NCBI GenBank assembly: GCA_944386555.1 | Contig: CALXBN010000018.1 | Location: forward strand, 62,001 to 126,000 | DNA length: 64,000 bases | Direction: 5' to 3' | Source: an uncultured Ruthenibacterium sp. | GTDB taxonomy: Bacteria > Bacillota > Clostridia > Oscillospirales > Ruminococcaceae | Part shown: piece by piece, positions 37,172-45,460 of the stretch | Layout: each line of letters opens with the position of its first letter | Position numbering within the stretch: the stretch's first letter is position 1 | The notes under the pieces: model-generated | Seen by the model: only the letters and a program-made list of their open reading frames with translations | What the model was told of the DNA's origin: nothing | Databases searched by the model: none | Position numbers and translations under genes: made by a program

Positions 37172-38254
37172 TCAGTCAAAATAGCCTTTCGCCGCCAACA
37201 GCTCTGCCAGCAGTACGCCGCCGCCGGCTGCGCCGCGCAGGGTATTGTGGGAGAGGCAGACAAATTTGTAATCGTATTGGGTGTCCGGACGCAGCCGCCC
37301 GATGCACACAGCCATGCCGTGCTCGGTATCCCGATCCAGTTTTGTCTGGGGGCGGTCCGGCTGCTCGAAGTAGTGCAGAAACTGCTTTGGAGCGCTGGGC
37401 AAGCCCAATTGCTGAGCCGGGCCTGAAAAAGCGGCCCACTGTTCCTTGATCTGCTGGGCCGTAGGCTTGCGGGCAAAACGCACAAATACGGCGGCCATAT
37501 GGCCGTCACTGCAGGCTACCCGCAGACACTGGGCTGTGATGGAAGGGTGTCTGGCCGGCACAATGACGCCGTTTTCCACTTGGCCCCACAGCTTCAGAGG
37601 TTCCTGCTCGCTTTTTTCCTCCTCACCGCTGATAAAGGGAATGACATTATCGGACATCTCCGGCCAAGTGGCGAAGGTTTTGCCGGCGCCGGAGATTGCC
37701 TGGTAGGTGCACACCAGGCATTCGGTGACGCCGAATGGCTCCATCAGCGGATGCAGGGCTGGAACATAGCTTTGCAGCGAGCAGTTGGATTTTACCGCAA
37801 TGAAGCCGCGTTTGGTGCCCAGGCGTTTGCGCTGGAAGGGAATAACCGCCAGATGCTGGGCGTTGATCTCCGGTACCACCATGGGCACATCCGGCACAGC
37901 GCGATTGGCGCTGTTGTTGGAAACCACCGGACATTCCGCCTTGGCGTATGCTTCTTCCAGCGCTTTGGTGGATGCTTTATCCATATCTACTGCACAGAAC
38001 ACAAAATCCACCTGGGAAGCCACTTCTTCCACATGAGAGGCATCCAAAACCACCAGGCCTTTCGCTTCCTGCGGCATGGGGCCAGGCATGGCCCAACGGC
38101 TGCCCACGGCTTCTTCATAGGTCTTTCCCGCCGAGCGCGGTGAAGCAGCCACCGCTGTCAGCTGAAACCAGGGATGTCCTTCCAGCAAACTGACAAACCG
38201 CTGGCCTACCATGCCGGTTGCGCCCACCACGCCTACTTTGTACTGTTTCATCAT
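37172..38254 (-). CDS. asd: Aspartate-semialdehyde dehydrogenase
   Basis: 360 residues. The NADP-binding start GVVGATGMVGQRF, the catalytic Cys in AVKSNCSLQSYVP, and the active-site TYQAISGAGKT are clear. Length and motifs match the archaeal/fungal-like Asd branch found in many clostridia. It produces the branch intermediate for lysine and threonine. ATG 38254 has AAAGGA 8 bases upstream. It is first gene of the minus-strand operon with a long structured leader. Confidence 0.97.
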   Translation of the reverse strand: MMKQYKVGVVGATGMVGQRFVSLLEGHPWFQLTAVAASPRSAGKTYEEAVGSRWAMPGPMPQEAKGLVVLDASHVEEVASQVDFVFCAVDMDKASTKALEEAYAKAECPVVSNNSANRAVPDVPMVVPEINAQHLAVIPFQRKRLGTKRGFIAVKSNCSLQSYVPALHPLMEPFGVTECLVCTYQAISGAGKTFATWPEMSDNVIPFISGEEEKSEQEPLKLWGQVENGVIVPARHPSITAQCLRVACSDGHMAAVFVRFARKPTAQQIKEQWAAFSGPAQQLGLPSAPKQFLHYFEQPDRPQTKLDRDTEHGMAVCIGRLRPDTQYDYKFVCLSHNTLRGAAGGGVLLAELLAAKGYFD

Positions 38255-38291
38255 TCATCCGTCCTTTCTCTGCCTGGCCCATTGTATGGTT

Positions 38292-38323
38292 TGCGGGCTG
38301 TTTTGGTGAAAAGTGCGCCCGCA
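38292..38323 (-). promoter_or_regulatory. Structured element in the asd leader
   Basis: In the asd transcript, a GTGC-GGGC-GCAC hairpin and a longer pairing TGCGGGC with GCCCGCA are mutually exclusive, so a switch or pseudoknot is conceivable. No known lysine riboswitch features are present. Confidence 0.35.
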
Positions 38324-38339
38324 CTGCCCTGAAAAGCCC

Positions 38340-38368
38340 TTGAAATGCGCCATTCTTTGCAATATAAT
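38340..38368 (+). promoter_or_regulatory. Sigma-A promoter of queA-tgt
   Basis: TTGAAA (38340-38345), 17-bp spacer, TATAAT (38363-38368), giving a leader of about 110 bases. Confidence 0.75.
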
Positions 38369-38379
38369 AATAAAGTTAT

Positions 38380-38415
38380 GTACCCCTGCCGACAGGCGGG
38401 CCCGCCGGCAGGTAC
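38380..38415. repeat. Large inverted repeat shared by asd and queA leaders
   Basis: GTACCCCTGCCG ... CGGCAGGTAC with an inner GGCGGG/CCCGCC stem. It would fold in both transcripts because it lies between the two outward start sites. Confidence 0.6.
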
Positions 38416-38432
38416 TTTACCAGAGTAAAATT

Positions 38433-38461
38433 ACTATACCATGGCGGGATAGGGATGTCAA
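38433..38461 (-). promoter_or_regulatory. Sigma-A promoter of asd-dapA-dapB-capA
   Basis: On the minus strand perfect TTGACA (38456-38461), 17-bp spacer, TATAGT (38433-38438). Transcription would start near 38426, about 170 bases before asd. Confidence 0.8.
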
Positions 38462-38484
38462 CTAATGACGAAGGAATGTGAACC

Positions 38485-39516
38485 ATGCTGAAACGTGACT
38501 TCTATTTTGATCTGCCCAAGGAACTGATTGCGCAGGAGCCGTGCACTCCTCGGGATGCGGCGCGGCTGCTTTGCCTGGGAAGACAGGACGGCAGCATCCG
38601 GCACAAGGTATTTCGGGATCTGCCGGAATTGCTGACGCCGGGGGACCTGCTGGTTGTCAACAACTCCAAGGTACTGCCGGCCCGGCTGATCGGGCACAAA
38701 AACGGTACGGGTGCCGCGTGTGAGCTGCTGCTGCTGCGGCAGGTGCGCGGCGATGTGTGGGAATGTCTGGCACGTCCGGGAAAACGGCTGCACCAGGGAA
38801 ACCAAGTGGTATTCGGGGATGGCTCTCTTACGGGTACGATTCTGGAGACAAAGTCGGACGGAAACAAACATGTCTCTTTTCAATTTACCGGCGCCAAAAC
38901 CCTGTATGAAAAGCTGGATGCGTTCGGGAAAATGCCGCTGCCGCCGTATATTCAAAAACAGCTGGAGGATCAAAGCCAGTACCAGACTGTGTATGCCAAA
39001 GAGCTGGGCAGCGCCGCTGCGCCTACGGCGGGGCTGCATTTTACACCGGAGCTGATGGACACGCTGCGCGCCCGCGGCATCCAGTTTGCCGAGATCACCC
39101 TGCATGTGGGTCTGGGGACATTCCGCCCGGTCAAGGAAGAGGACATCACAGATCACAAGATGCACAGCGAGTGGTATTGCATCGATGAAGCCACCGCCAG
39201 GAAGATCAACGACACCAAGGCAGCGGGTTATCGGGTGATTGCCGTGGGCACTACCAGCTGCCGCACCCTGGAAGCAGCAGCTGCAACCTATGGCGACATC
39301 CGCCCCTGCAGCGGCGACACAGATATTTTTATCTATCCCGGCTATGAATACAAGGCGATTGACGGGCTGATCACCAATTTTCACCTGCCGGAGTCCACAC
39401 TGATCATGCTGGTTTCCGCGTTCTGCGGCTATGAAAACACCATGCACGCATACAAAGTTGCTGTGGAGCAGCGTTATCGCTTTTTCAGTTTCGGCGACGC
39501 CATGCTGATCATATAA
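38485..39516 (+). CDS. queA: S-adenosylmethionine:tRNA ribosyltransferase-isomerase
   Basis: 343 residues. Adds the cyclopentenediol ring precursor from SAM to 7-aminomethyl-7-deazaguanine in tRNA. Family segments FDLPKELIAQEP, VVNNSKVLPARL, AAPTAGLHFTPEL, HVGLGTFRPV and TNFHLPESTL are all present. It is 22 bases ahead of tgt, the usual order. Confidence 0.97.
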   Translation: MLKRDFYFDLPKELIAQEPCTPRDAARLLCLGRQDGSIRHKVFRDLPELLTPGDLLVVNNSKVLPARLIGHKNGTGAACELLLLRQVRGDVWECLARPGKRLHQGNQVVFGDGSLTGTILETKSDGNKHVSFQFTGAKTLYEKLDAFGKMPLPPYIQKQLEDQSQYQTVYAKELGSAAAPTAGLHFTPELMDTLRARGIQFAEITLHVGLGTFRPVKEEDITDHKMHSEWYCIDEATARKINDTKAAGYRVIAVGTTSCRTLEAAAATYGDIRPCSGDTDIFIYPGYEYKAIDGLITNFHLPESTLIMLVSAFCGYENTMHAYKVAVEQRYRFFSFGDAMLII

Positions 39517-39538
39517 TCTACACAGAGAGGACGTTCCC

Positions 39539-40669
39539 ATGTATCGACTGATCAAAACCGAGGGCAATGCCCGCCGGGGCGAGTTTGTGACCGTGCACGG
39601 CACCGTACAGACACCCGCCTTTATGAATGTAGCTACGGCCGGCGCCATCAAAGGCGGATTGTCCGCCTTTGATCTGAAAGAGAACCACTGCCAGGTTATG
39701 CTGTGCAACACTTACCATCTGCACCTGCGCCCCGGGGATGCAGTAGTGGCCCGGCTGGGCGGGCTGCACAAATTTACCCGCTGGGATGGCCCCATCCTCA
39801 CCGACAGCGGCGGCTTTCAGGTGTTCAGCCTGTCCAAGCTGCGCAGGATCACTGAGGAAGGCGTCACTTTTGCTTCCCATCTGGACGGCAGGCGGATTTT
39901 TATGGGGCCGGAACAAAGTATGCAGATCCAGGCCAACCTGGGGTCCACCATTGCCATGGCTTTTGATGAATGTATGCAGAATCCGGCGGAATACGGATAT
40001 GCCAAAGACTCCTGCGCACGCACCGTGCGCTGGCTTGCCCGCTGCAAAACGGAACTTGCCCGGCTGAAACGGGAAGGTGAGGCCGTAAACCCGGATCAGC
40101 TGCTGTTCGGCATCAACCAGGGCTGCTGTTACGATGATCTGCGGGTGGAACATATGAAGCAGATTGCGGAAATGGATCTGGATGGCTATGCCATCGGAGG
40201 GCTGGCGGTGGGGGAACCGGCCAGCGAAATGTACCGGGTGATCACTTTGGTGGAGGAATATATGCCCAAAGATAAGATCCGCTACCTGATGGGGGTGGGA
40301 ACACCGGGCAATATCCTGGAAGCCATTCGGCGCGGCGTAGATCTGTTTGACTGTGTGATGCCCAGCCGGAACGCCCGGCACGGCCATCTGTTTACATGGA
40401 AGGGCATTGTGAACATCAAAAACGCCAAATATGAGTTGGATGAAAGCCCTGTGGATGAAGCCTGTGATTGTGCGAGCTGCCGGCATTTCTCCAAGGCTTA
40501 TCTGCGCCATCTGTTTAAGGCAGATGAGATGCTGGGCATGCGCTTGGCGGTGATGCATAATCTGCATTTTTACAATACACTGCTGGCCCGGGCACGGCAG
40601 GCGCTGGATGAAGGACGCTTCGAGGCATTTTACCGTCAATATGTGGATCTGCTGGACACACGCATCTGA
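39539..40669 (+). CDS. tgt: tRNA-guanine transglycosylase
   Basis: 376 residues. Exchanges guanine 34 for preQ1 in GUN-anticodon tRNAs. The TIM barrel has ILTDSGGFQVFSL with the general base Asp, GGLAVGEP, the nucleophile region VDLFDCVMPSRNARHG, and zinc ligands in ACDCASCRHFSKAYLRHL. With queA it makes epoxyqueuosine. GAGAGG lies before ATG. Confidence 0.97.
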   Translation: MYRLIKTEGNARRGEFVTVHGTVQTPAFMNVATAGAIKGGLSAFDLKENHCQVMLCNTYHLHLRPGDAVVARLGGLHKFTRWDGPILTDSGGFQVFSLSKLRRITEEGVTFASHLDGRRIFMGPEQSMQIQANLGSTIAMAFDECMQNPAEYGYAKDSCARTVRWLARCKTELARLKREGEAVNPDQLLFGINQGCCYDDLRVEHMKQIAEMDLDGYAIGGLAVGEPASEMYRVITLVEEYMPKDKIRYLMGVGTPGNILEAIRRGVDLFDCVMPSRNARHGHLFTWKGIVNIKNAKYELDESPVDEACDCASCRHFSKAYLRHLFKADEMLGMRLAVMHNLHFYNTLLARARQALDEGRFEAFYRQYVDLLDTRI

Positions 40670-40715
40670 GCAGGGCAGATCCTGTGAAAATGTCCCGGAC
40701 TGTGCACAAAAGGGT

Positions 40716-40744
40716 TGCAAGTTGCACGCATTTTCGCTATAATT
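40716..40744 (+). promoter_or_regulatory. Sigma-A promoter of yajC
   Basis: TTGCAA (40716-40721), 17-bp spacer, TATAAT (40739-40744), 35 bases before the ATG. Confidence 0.82.
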
Positions 40745-40778
40745 GTAACAACGTCTGATTTGAGGAGGAACTTTTTTC

Positions 40779-41114
40779 ATGGATAGCAATACCGCAAGTT
40801 TGTTGACTACATTTATCCCCATTGTCATTCTGGTGGCTGTCATGTATTTCCTGATGATTCGCCCCCAGAACAAAAAGGAAAAGCAGGCGCAGGAAATGCG
40901 CAATTCCATTGAGGTGGGCGACGCCGTGGTGACCATTGGCGGTCTGGTTGGCCGCGTAGCCAGCATCAAGGAAGATACTTTTATGCTGGAAACCGGTTCC
41001 GAGCGCGTCAAGATCCGCATGAAGCGCTGGGCCATCCAGAGTGTGGAAAAATTGAACCTGGACGGTCCGTCCAACACGGCAGATGCCAAAAAGGACGAAA
41101 AGAAAGAAAAGTAA
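40779..41114 (+). CDS. yajC: Preprotein translocase subunit YajC
   Basis: 111 residues. One N-terminal membrane helix (FIPIVILVAVMYFLMIRPQ) is followed by a KEKQAQEMRNSIEVGDAVVT motif and a small soluble domain. YajC is an accessory of SecDF. It follows tgt, as in many bacteria, but has its own promoter. The Lys-rich tail is unstructured. SD GAGGAGG lies upstream. Confidence 0.95.
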   Translation: MDSNTASLLTTFIPIVILVAVMYFLMIRPQNKKEKQAQEMRNSIEVGDAVVTIGGLVGRVASIKEDTFMLETGSERVKIRMKRWAIQSVEKLNLDGPSNTADAKKDEKKEK

Positions 41115-41134
41115 GCAGCTTCCAAGCATAAACG

Positions 41135-41180
41135 AACACCCCTGCGCATAGGTTTGTACCAAATGCGCGGGGGTGTTTTT
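41135..41180 (+). terminator. yajC terminator overlapping the next start
   Basis: AACACCCCTGCGCAT, AGGTTTGTACCAA loop, ATGCGCGGGGGTGTTTTT. The T-run ends directly at the next gene's ATG, and its 3' arm GGGGGTG doubles as that gene's SD. Confidence 0.85.
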
Positions 41181-41621
41181 ATGCAGCAAATTACATTGAG
41201 GAAACAAAAAGCAGCCATAAGAACGCGGCAGAGAGAAACATGGGCACTGCTGCGGGAAATTGCCGTTGCCTGTTTATGCTGTGCCGCCCTGCTGGGCGGC
41301 CTGCTGGCAGGACTTGCGGCGCTGGCATGCCGTGTGGATCTTCCGCTGCACTTGATGGCTCCGCTTGCAACCGGGGCCGCCTGTCTGGCCGTAATGCCCT
41401 CCGCACTGCTTTTGGCCTGGCTGCGCGGGCAAAACGGTATGCTGTCAGGGCTCTTGTTTGCACTTGGCTGCTTTCTGCTATTGTGGCTCATCGCAATCCT
41501 GCAGGGGCAGGTACCGCTGACAAAGCTGGCTGTTCTCAAAGCACTGGCAATGTTGTGCGCCGGTGCAATGGGAGGTTATTTGGGTATAAGCCTGCGGGAG
41601 AAGAAGAATAAATTAATTTAA
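41181..41621 (+). CDS. TIGR04086-like small membrane protein
   Basis: 146 residues with four predicted membrane helices (LLREIAVACLCCAALLGGLL; LMAPLATGAACLAVMPSALL; SGLLFALGCFLLLWLIAIL; LKALAMLCAGAMGGYLGISL). Helix pattern, size and position after yajC fit the TIGR04086 family of unknown function. ATG 41181 is chosen because the GGGGGTG SD is nearest; an in-frame ATG at 41163 has no SD. Translation of readthrough transcripts only is possible. Confidence 0.75.
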   Translation: MQQITLRKQKAAIRTRQRETWALLREIAVACLCCAALLGGLLAGLAALACRVDLPLHLMAPLATGAACLAVMPSALLLAWLRGQNGMLSGLLFALGCFLLLWLIAILQGQVPLTKLAVLKALAMLCAGAMGGYLGISLREKKNKLI

Positions 41622-41771
41622 ATTGCTGTGTTTCGCAAAATATTACTATAAAGCTCACATGCTTTACAGATATTTTGGCCCCGCATTATCACATTCGATC
41701 CGTAAAGCGAATTGGCATTACAGATAATATCACAGAAAAAGCGAAGAGCAACGACGAAAAGGAGAGGTAAA
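41622..41771. other. AT-rich intergenic region
   Basis: 150 bases without a gene. TTGCTG, 18-bp spacer, TATAAA (41647-41652) is a weak promoter candidate. No sigma-E or sigma-G promoter is convincing. Confidence 0.3.
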
Positions 41772-42443
41772 ATGAAGGGGATTGTGCTGCATCGGCCGCG
41801 CTTTTGGGCGCGCAGCCGAACCTGGCATCCCGGAAAAGAAGTGCGGGAGCATCCGTGGACAGAAGCCGTCCCGCTGCTGGTGATCTTAACCGGTGTGACA
41901 TTGGGCGGCGCTTTGGCTGCCTGGGGCGTCAGCCGCGAGGATCCTTTTTTCCTCTCCTTTGCGCAGGCTGTCCTGGTTCAGTACGGAGCGGGGGAAGGGG
42001 CAGTTTTCAGGGGAAGCTTTTTACCATCCATAGGCATAACGGTGTTGATTGCACTGTGCGGAAGCAGTTGCGCCGGAGCCCCCTTGGCCGGCGGGATTTT
42101 GCTGCTGCGCGGCATTGCCGCCGGATGTGTCACTGCGGGGTTATATGGTGTTTTTGGGCTTCAGGGGCTGGCGGCAGGTCTGGTGCTGCGTTTTGTCCCA
42201 ACAATGCTGCAGTTTTGGGCTCTGACAGGAATGACGAACAGCGCGCTGAGCTGCTCCCGCGCGCTGTTTCTGGAGCAAGTGATGCATCGTTCCTGTGTAC
42301 CGCCGTCTGCTGTCAAACTGCAGCAGTTGGGACGGCGCCTGACGATTTCCGGACTTTGGATGCTGGCGGCGGCCGCTCTGGAAACCCTGCTGGCAGCAGT
42401 ATTTGCCCCGGTATGCCTTTCGCTGACAAGCCTTCAGCTGTGA
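41772..42443 (+). CDS. SpoIIM-like membrane protein
   Basis: 223 residues with four to five membrane segments (AVPLLVILTGVTLGGALAAW; LPSIGITVLIALCGSSCAGA; AAGCVTAGLYGVFGLQGLAA; ISGLWMLAAAALETLLAAVF). Topology resembles stage II sporulation protein M, which with SpoIID and SpoIIP drives engulfment. It lies next to a xerC/D-type gene, as spoIIM does in Bacillus, though here convergent. Sequence identity is too diffuse to be sure. ATG 41772 has AAAGGAGAGG upstream. Only 12 bases separate it from the recombinase stop, with no terminator seen. Confidence 0.65.
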   Translation: MKGIVLHRPRFWARSRTWHPGKEVREHPWTEAVPLLVILTGVTLGGALAAWGVSREDPFFLSFAQAVLVQYGAGEGAVFRGSFLPSIGITVLIALCGSSCAGAPLAGGILLLRGIAAGCVTAGLYGVFGLQGLAAGLVLRFVPTMLQFWALTGMTNSALSCSRALFLEQVMHRSCVPPSAVKLQQLGRRLTISGLWMLAAAALETLLAAVFAPVCLSLTSLQL

Positions 42444-42455
42444 ATCTTTCTCTGT

Positions 42456-43538
42456 TCATTCAGTCGTATCGTCTTTGCCCTCCGGGGTATCCGCCGGAGA
42501 TACCTGACGCGGGTCATCTGCCGCAGGGCGCTCAAAATCCATCTGCGCAAAAGGGGAACTGTCTGCCGCCTGGCGCAGCTGTGCGGATCCCAGATGGGTA
42601 TAAATTTCTGTTGTAGAGACATTGGCATGGCCCAGAATCTCTTTCAGCGCCAGCATGTCCACGCCGCCCTCCTGATACATCAAGGTGGCAGCTGTATGGC
42701 GCAGTTTATGGGCAGAATAACCGCGGCCGGCCAAGCCGGCGCTGCGCAGGCACTGTTCTACGATTTGCTGTACCCGCCTGGCAGACAAGCGCCTGCCGGT
42801 TTTCCGGGAGACGAACAGCGCCTGGCGGTCCTGCAGATTGGGCATCTTACGGCGCTCGGCCAGCAGTCTGTCCAGTGCAGACAGACACGCCCGATTCAGG
42901 TAGACAAGCCGTTCTTTGTTGCCTTTGCCGACAATGCGGATGGTGCAATCCTCACGAATATCGGTGACATTGATATTCACCAGTTCCGACAGACGCATAC
43001 CGCAGTTGAGGAACAGGGTGATGATGCAGTAGTCACGCTCATAAAAATCTGATTGAACATTTTTCAGCAGCGCTGTGCCTTCGGGCAGGGTAAGGTATTT
43101 GGGCAGGGCCTTTTTCAGTGCCGGCGCATCCACATCATCCGCCGGATTAACTTCCAGAAGCTTCATTTTGCTGCACAAATACTTGAAAAAGCCTTTGATG
43201 CTGGACAGTTTCCGTGCCCGGGCGGCGGGCGCGTTGCTGCGGGTAAGTGTAACATAATGAAGATACTCATAGATTTCGCTGGTGGTCACATCGCGAATAA
43301 AGGGCAGCTCCAGTTCCCGCACATCGATCGCTTCCAGCGGTGTATCGGCAGGCACCAGGCCGCGATGCAGTTTCAGAAAACGAAAAAAATTGCGCAGGTC
43401 GATGTAATAGGCGTTGACGGTACGCGGCGAAAGGCCGCGGATGGTTTCGCTGTCATACAAAAAGCGCACCACCAGCGGCGGGCAGTCTTTGTAGTCACCG
43501 TGTTGTTTGGGATGGCGCGAATCAATGTAGGTGCTCAT
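42456..43538 (-). CDS. Xer-type tyrosine recombinase
   Basis: 360 residues. The core-binding domain (SAM-like, about 20-125) precedes the catalytic domain with R182 (GMRLSELV), K205 (GKGNKERLV), H277 and R280 (HKLRH), H304 and nucleophile Y313 (STTEIYTH). XerC/D resolve chromosome dimers at dif. It is longer than typical XerC/D (~300), with about 25 extra N-terminal residues and a 40-residue acidic tail, closer in size to single-enzyme XerS. No phage or transposon genes are nearby. The dif-like palindrome at 43627 lies about 90 bp upstream. Confidence 0.88.
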   Translation of the reverse strand: MSTYIDSRHPKQHGDYKDCPPLVVRFLYDSETIRGLSPRTVNAYYIDLRNFFRFLKLHRGLVPADTPLEAIDVRELELPFIRDVTTSEIYEYLHYVTLTRSNAPAARARKLSSIKGFFKYLCSKMKLLEVNPADDVDAPALKKALPKYLTLPEGTALLKNVQSDFYERDYCIITLFLNCGMRLSELVNINVTDIREDCTIRIVGKGNKERLVYLNRACLSALDRLLAERRKMPNLQDRQALFVSRKTGRRLSARRVQQIVEQCLRSAGLAGRGYSAHKLRHTAATLMYQEGGVDMLALKEILGHANVSTTEIYTHLGSAQLRQAADSSPFAQMDFERPAADDPRQVSPADTPEGKDDTTE

Positions 43539-43626
43539 GGATAACCCTCGCTATGTTTTTTCATTACTGTAGTACCGGAATTTTTATCAAAGTTATCAGT
43601 AGGGATGCGAATTGCGGAAATATATA

Positions 43627-43654
43627 ATTTCGCTAAATATAAATTTAGCGAAAT
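43627..43654. repeat. Perfect 28-bp palindrome, dif-like or operator
   Basis: ATTTCGCTAAA, TATAAA, TTTAGCGAAAT: 11-bp arms around a 6-bp centre, the architecture of dif sites. The arms are perfectly inverted. It lies upstream of a Xer-family gene. The flanking 43539-43685 region is AT-rich. Confidence 0.5.
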
Positions 43655-43685
43655 ACAGGTGAGAAGAAACCGCCTTTCTGCGGCA

Positions 43686-43964
43686 TTACATCCGAAACGG
43701 CATCACAACGCCTACGATACGGCCGACAAGATAAACGATTGCCATTTGAACGATGAAACAAAGAATCAGCAGCACGACTGACAGACTGCTGTTCTGCGTT
43801 TTCTCAAACACTTTTTGGCGGTAACGGGCCATGATCCATATTTCCGATGCGAAGAACAGAATGAACAGCGGATGGCTTTGAAATGCCAGGGCCATATTGG
43901 AGAGCGCATAGCTAATCACCACACAATTGACGGATTCGATCAAAATCTCAAACCATTTTGCCAT
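43686..43964 (-). CDS. Small membrane protein, hypothetical (92 aa)
   Basis: 92 residues with three hydrophobic segments (ILIESVNCVVISYALSNMAL; HPLFILFFASEIWIMARY; SLSVVLLILCFIVQMAIVYL) and AAAGGAG before ATG. It ends 31 bases upstream of the palindrome. No family is recognised. A weak CCGC/GCGG hairpin follows its stop. Confidence 0.65.
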   Translation of the reverse strand: MAKWFEILIESVNCVVISYALSNMALAFQSHPLFILFFASEIWIMARYRQKVFEKTQNSSLSVVLLILCFIVQMAIVYLVGRIVGVVMPFRM

Positions 43965-44060
43965 TGCAGTGTCTCCTTTCCAGATGGAACCATACCTGCT
44001 GTTCTTTTCTGCGCATCCCTTCCCTCCCGCGCTCCTTTGATTGTTAAAAAAATCACAAAA

Positions 44061-45449
44061 TCACAGCAGTCCTACAGCCTGCCGCACATAGGTTACGCCT
44101 ATCAGTTCCAGTTCCGGAAAATCATTGGGATTGATCTGTTTCAAACTGTGTTTGGGAACCACCGCACGGGCAAAGCCCATGCGCTGAGCTTCCCGCAGGC
44201 GCAGCTCCAGGTTGATGACGCTGCGCACTTCCCCGCCCAAGCCCACTTCGCCGATGGCAATCATGTCGTCGGGTACTGGACGGTCCAGCATGCTGGATAC
44301 GATGGCCATGCACACCGCCAGATCGCAGGCGGTCTCATCCAGATCCAGCCCTCCCACAATGTTGATGTACACATCCAAATTGCCCAAAAAATAGCCCGCA
44401 CGTTTCTCCAGTACGGCATTCAGAAGGTTCATGCGGTTGAAATCAAAGCCGGAGGCCGCCCGCCTGGGCGTGCCGAAAGCCGTTTTGCTCACCAATGCCT
44501 GGATCTCCGACAAAATGGGCCGGGTTCCCTCCATGGTGCAGGCTACGCAATTGCCGGATACACCGATGGGACGGCCTTCCAGCAGCAGCTGGGAAGGATT
44601 CTCGATCACTTTCAGGCCCTTGCCTGTCATGTCGAACATGCCGATCTCATTGGTAGAGCCATACCGGTTTTTGGCGGCCCGCAGTACGCGGTATGGCAGC
44701 ATTTTGTCCCCCTCAAAATACAGCACCGTATCCACAATGTGTTCCATCACCTTGGGGCCGGCGATCGCGCCGTCCTTATTCACGTGGCCCACGATGAACG
44801 TGGGGATCTCGTGGGTTTTGGCCACAGTGAGAAGGCGTGCAGTACACTCCTTCACTTGACTGACACTGCCTGCAGAGGAAGAAATATCTGCGCAATGCAT
44901 CGTTTGGATGGAATCAATCACCACCAGGCCGGGTTTGTCGGCCTCGATCAGATCACAGATGGAACCGATGTCCGTTTCGGCAGCCAGGGAGATATTCTCC
45001 TGGGGCACCGCCAGGCGCATGGCCCGCAGCTTAATCTGCCGGGTAGACTCCTCGCCGGTGATGTACAGCACATCTACCTTGCTGCTGATAGCGCCGCACA
45101 GCTGCAGCAGCAGCGTGGATTTGCCTGCGCCGGGCTCGCCGCCCAGCAGCACCACACTGCCCAGCACGATTCCTCCGCCCAACACCCGATCCAGTTCACT
45201 AATACCGGTGATGATGCGGCTGCGCTCTTCTGTGGCACTGATGTCCGCCAGTTTACGGGCAACCAGGCCGCCAGACCCGGCGGCGCGGGATGCGGACGCC
45301 CCCAGTCCGGCGGGCTTTTTTTCCTCCCGCACCACATCTTCCACCATGGTGTTCCAGGCCCCGCAGGACGGGCACTTGCCCATCCAGCGGGGGGACGTTT
45401 CGCCGCAGCTGGTACAAACGTAAATCGTTTTGAATTTTTCTTTTGGCAT
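44061..45449 (-). CDS. radA: DNA repair protein RadA (Sms)
   Basis: 462 residues. An N-terminal zinc finger (Cys12, 15, 26, 29), a RecA-like ATPase with Walker A GEPGAGKST, the RadA motif KNRYG (usually KNRFG), and a C-terminal Lon-protease-like domain. It helps recombination and branch migration. ATG 45449 is chosen for GAGAGGA upstream and homologous start MPKEK. The acetyltransferase gene ends 11 bases ahead, suggesting co-transcription. Confidence 0.97.
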   Translation of the reverse strand: MPKEKFKTIYVCTSCGETSPRWMGKCPSCGAWNTMVEDVVREEKKPAGLGASASRAAGSGGLVARKLADISATEERSRIITGISELDRVLGGGIVLGSVVLLGGEPGAGKSTLLLQLCGAISSKVDVLYITGEESTRQIKLRAMRLAVPQENISLAAETDIGSICDLIEADKPGLVVIDSIQTMHCADISSSAGSVSQVKECTARLLTVAKTHEIPTFIVGHVNKDGAIAGPKVMEHIVDTVLYFEGDKMLPYRVLRAAKNRYGSTNEIGMFDMTGKGLKVIENPSQLLLEGRPIGVSGNCVACTMEGTRPILSEIQALVSKTAFGTPRRAASGFDFNRMNLLNAVLEKRAGYFLGNLDVYINIVGGLDLDETACDLAVCMAIVSSMLDRPVPDDMIAIGEVGLGGEVRSVINLELRLREAQRMGFARAVVPKHSLKQINPNDFPELELIGVTYVRQAVGLL

Positions 45450-45460
45450 GGCCGATCCTC

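Noticed and set aside
38255-38461. Lysine riboswitch before asd
   Set aside because: The leader lacks the conserved multi-helix core sequences and is too short for the ~170-nt aptamer plus expression platform.
38369-38484. preQ1 riboswitch before queA-tgt
   Set aside because: No CTA-rich loop with the short A-rich pseudoknot tail is visible; the only structure is the GC-rich inverted repeat.
42456-43538. Xer-type recombinase as a sign of a mobile element
   Set aside because: No excisionase, phage, relaxase or att-like direct repeats nearby, and all neighbours are core genes.
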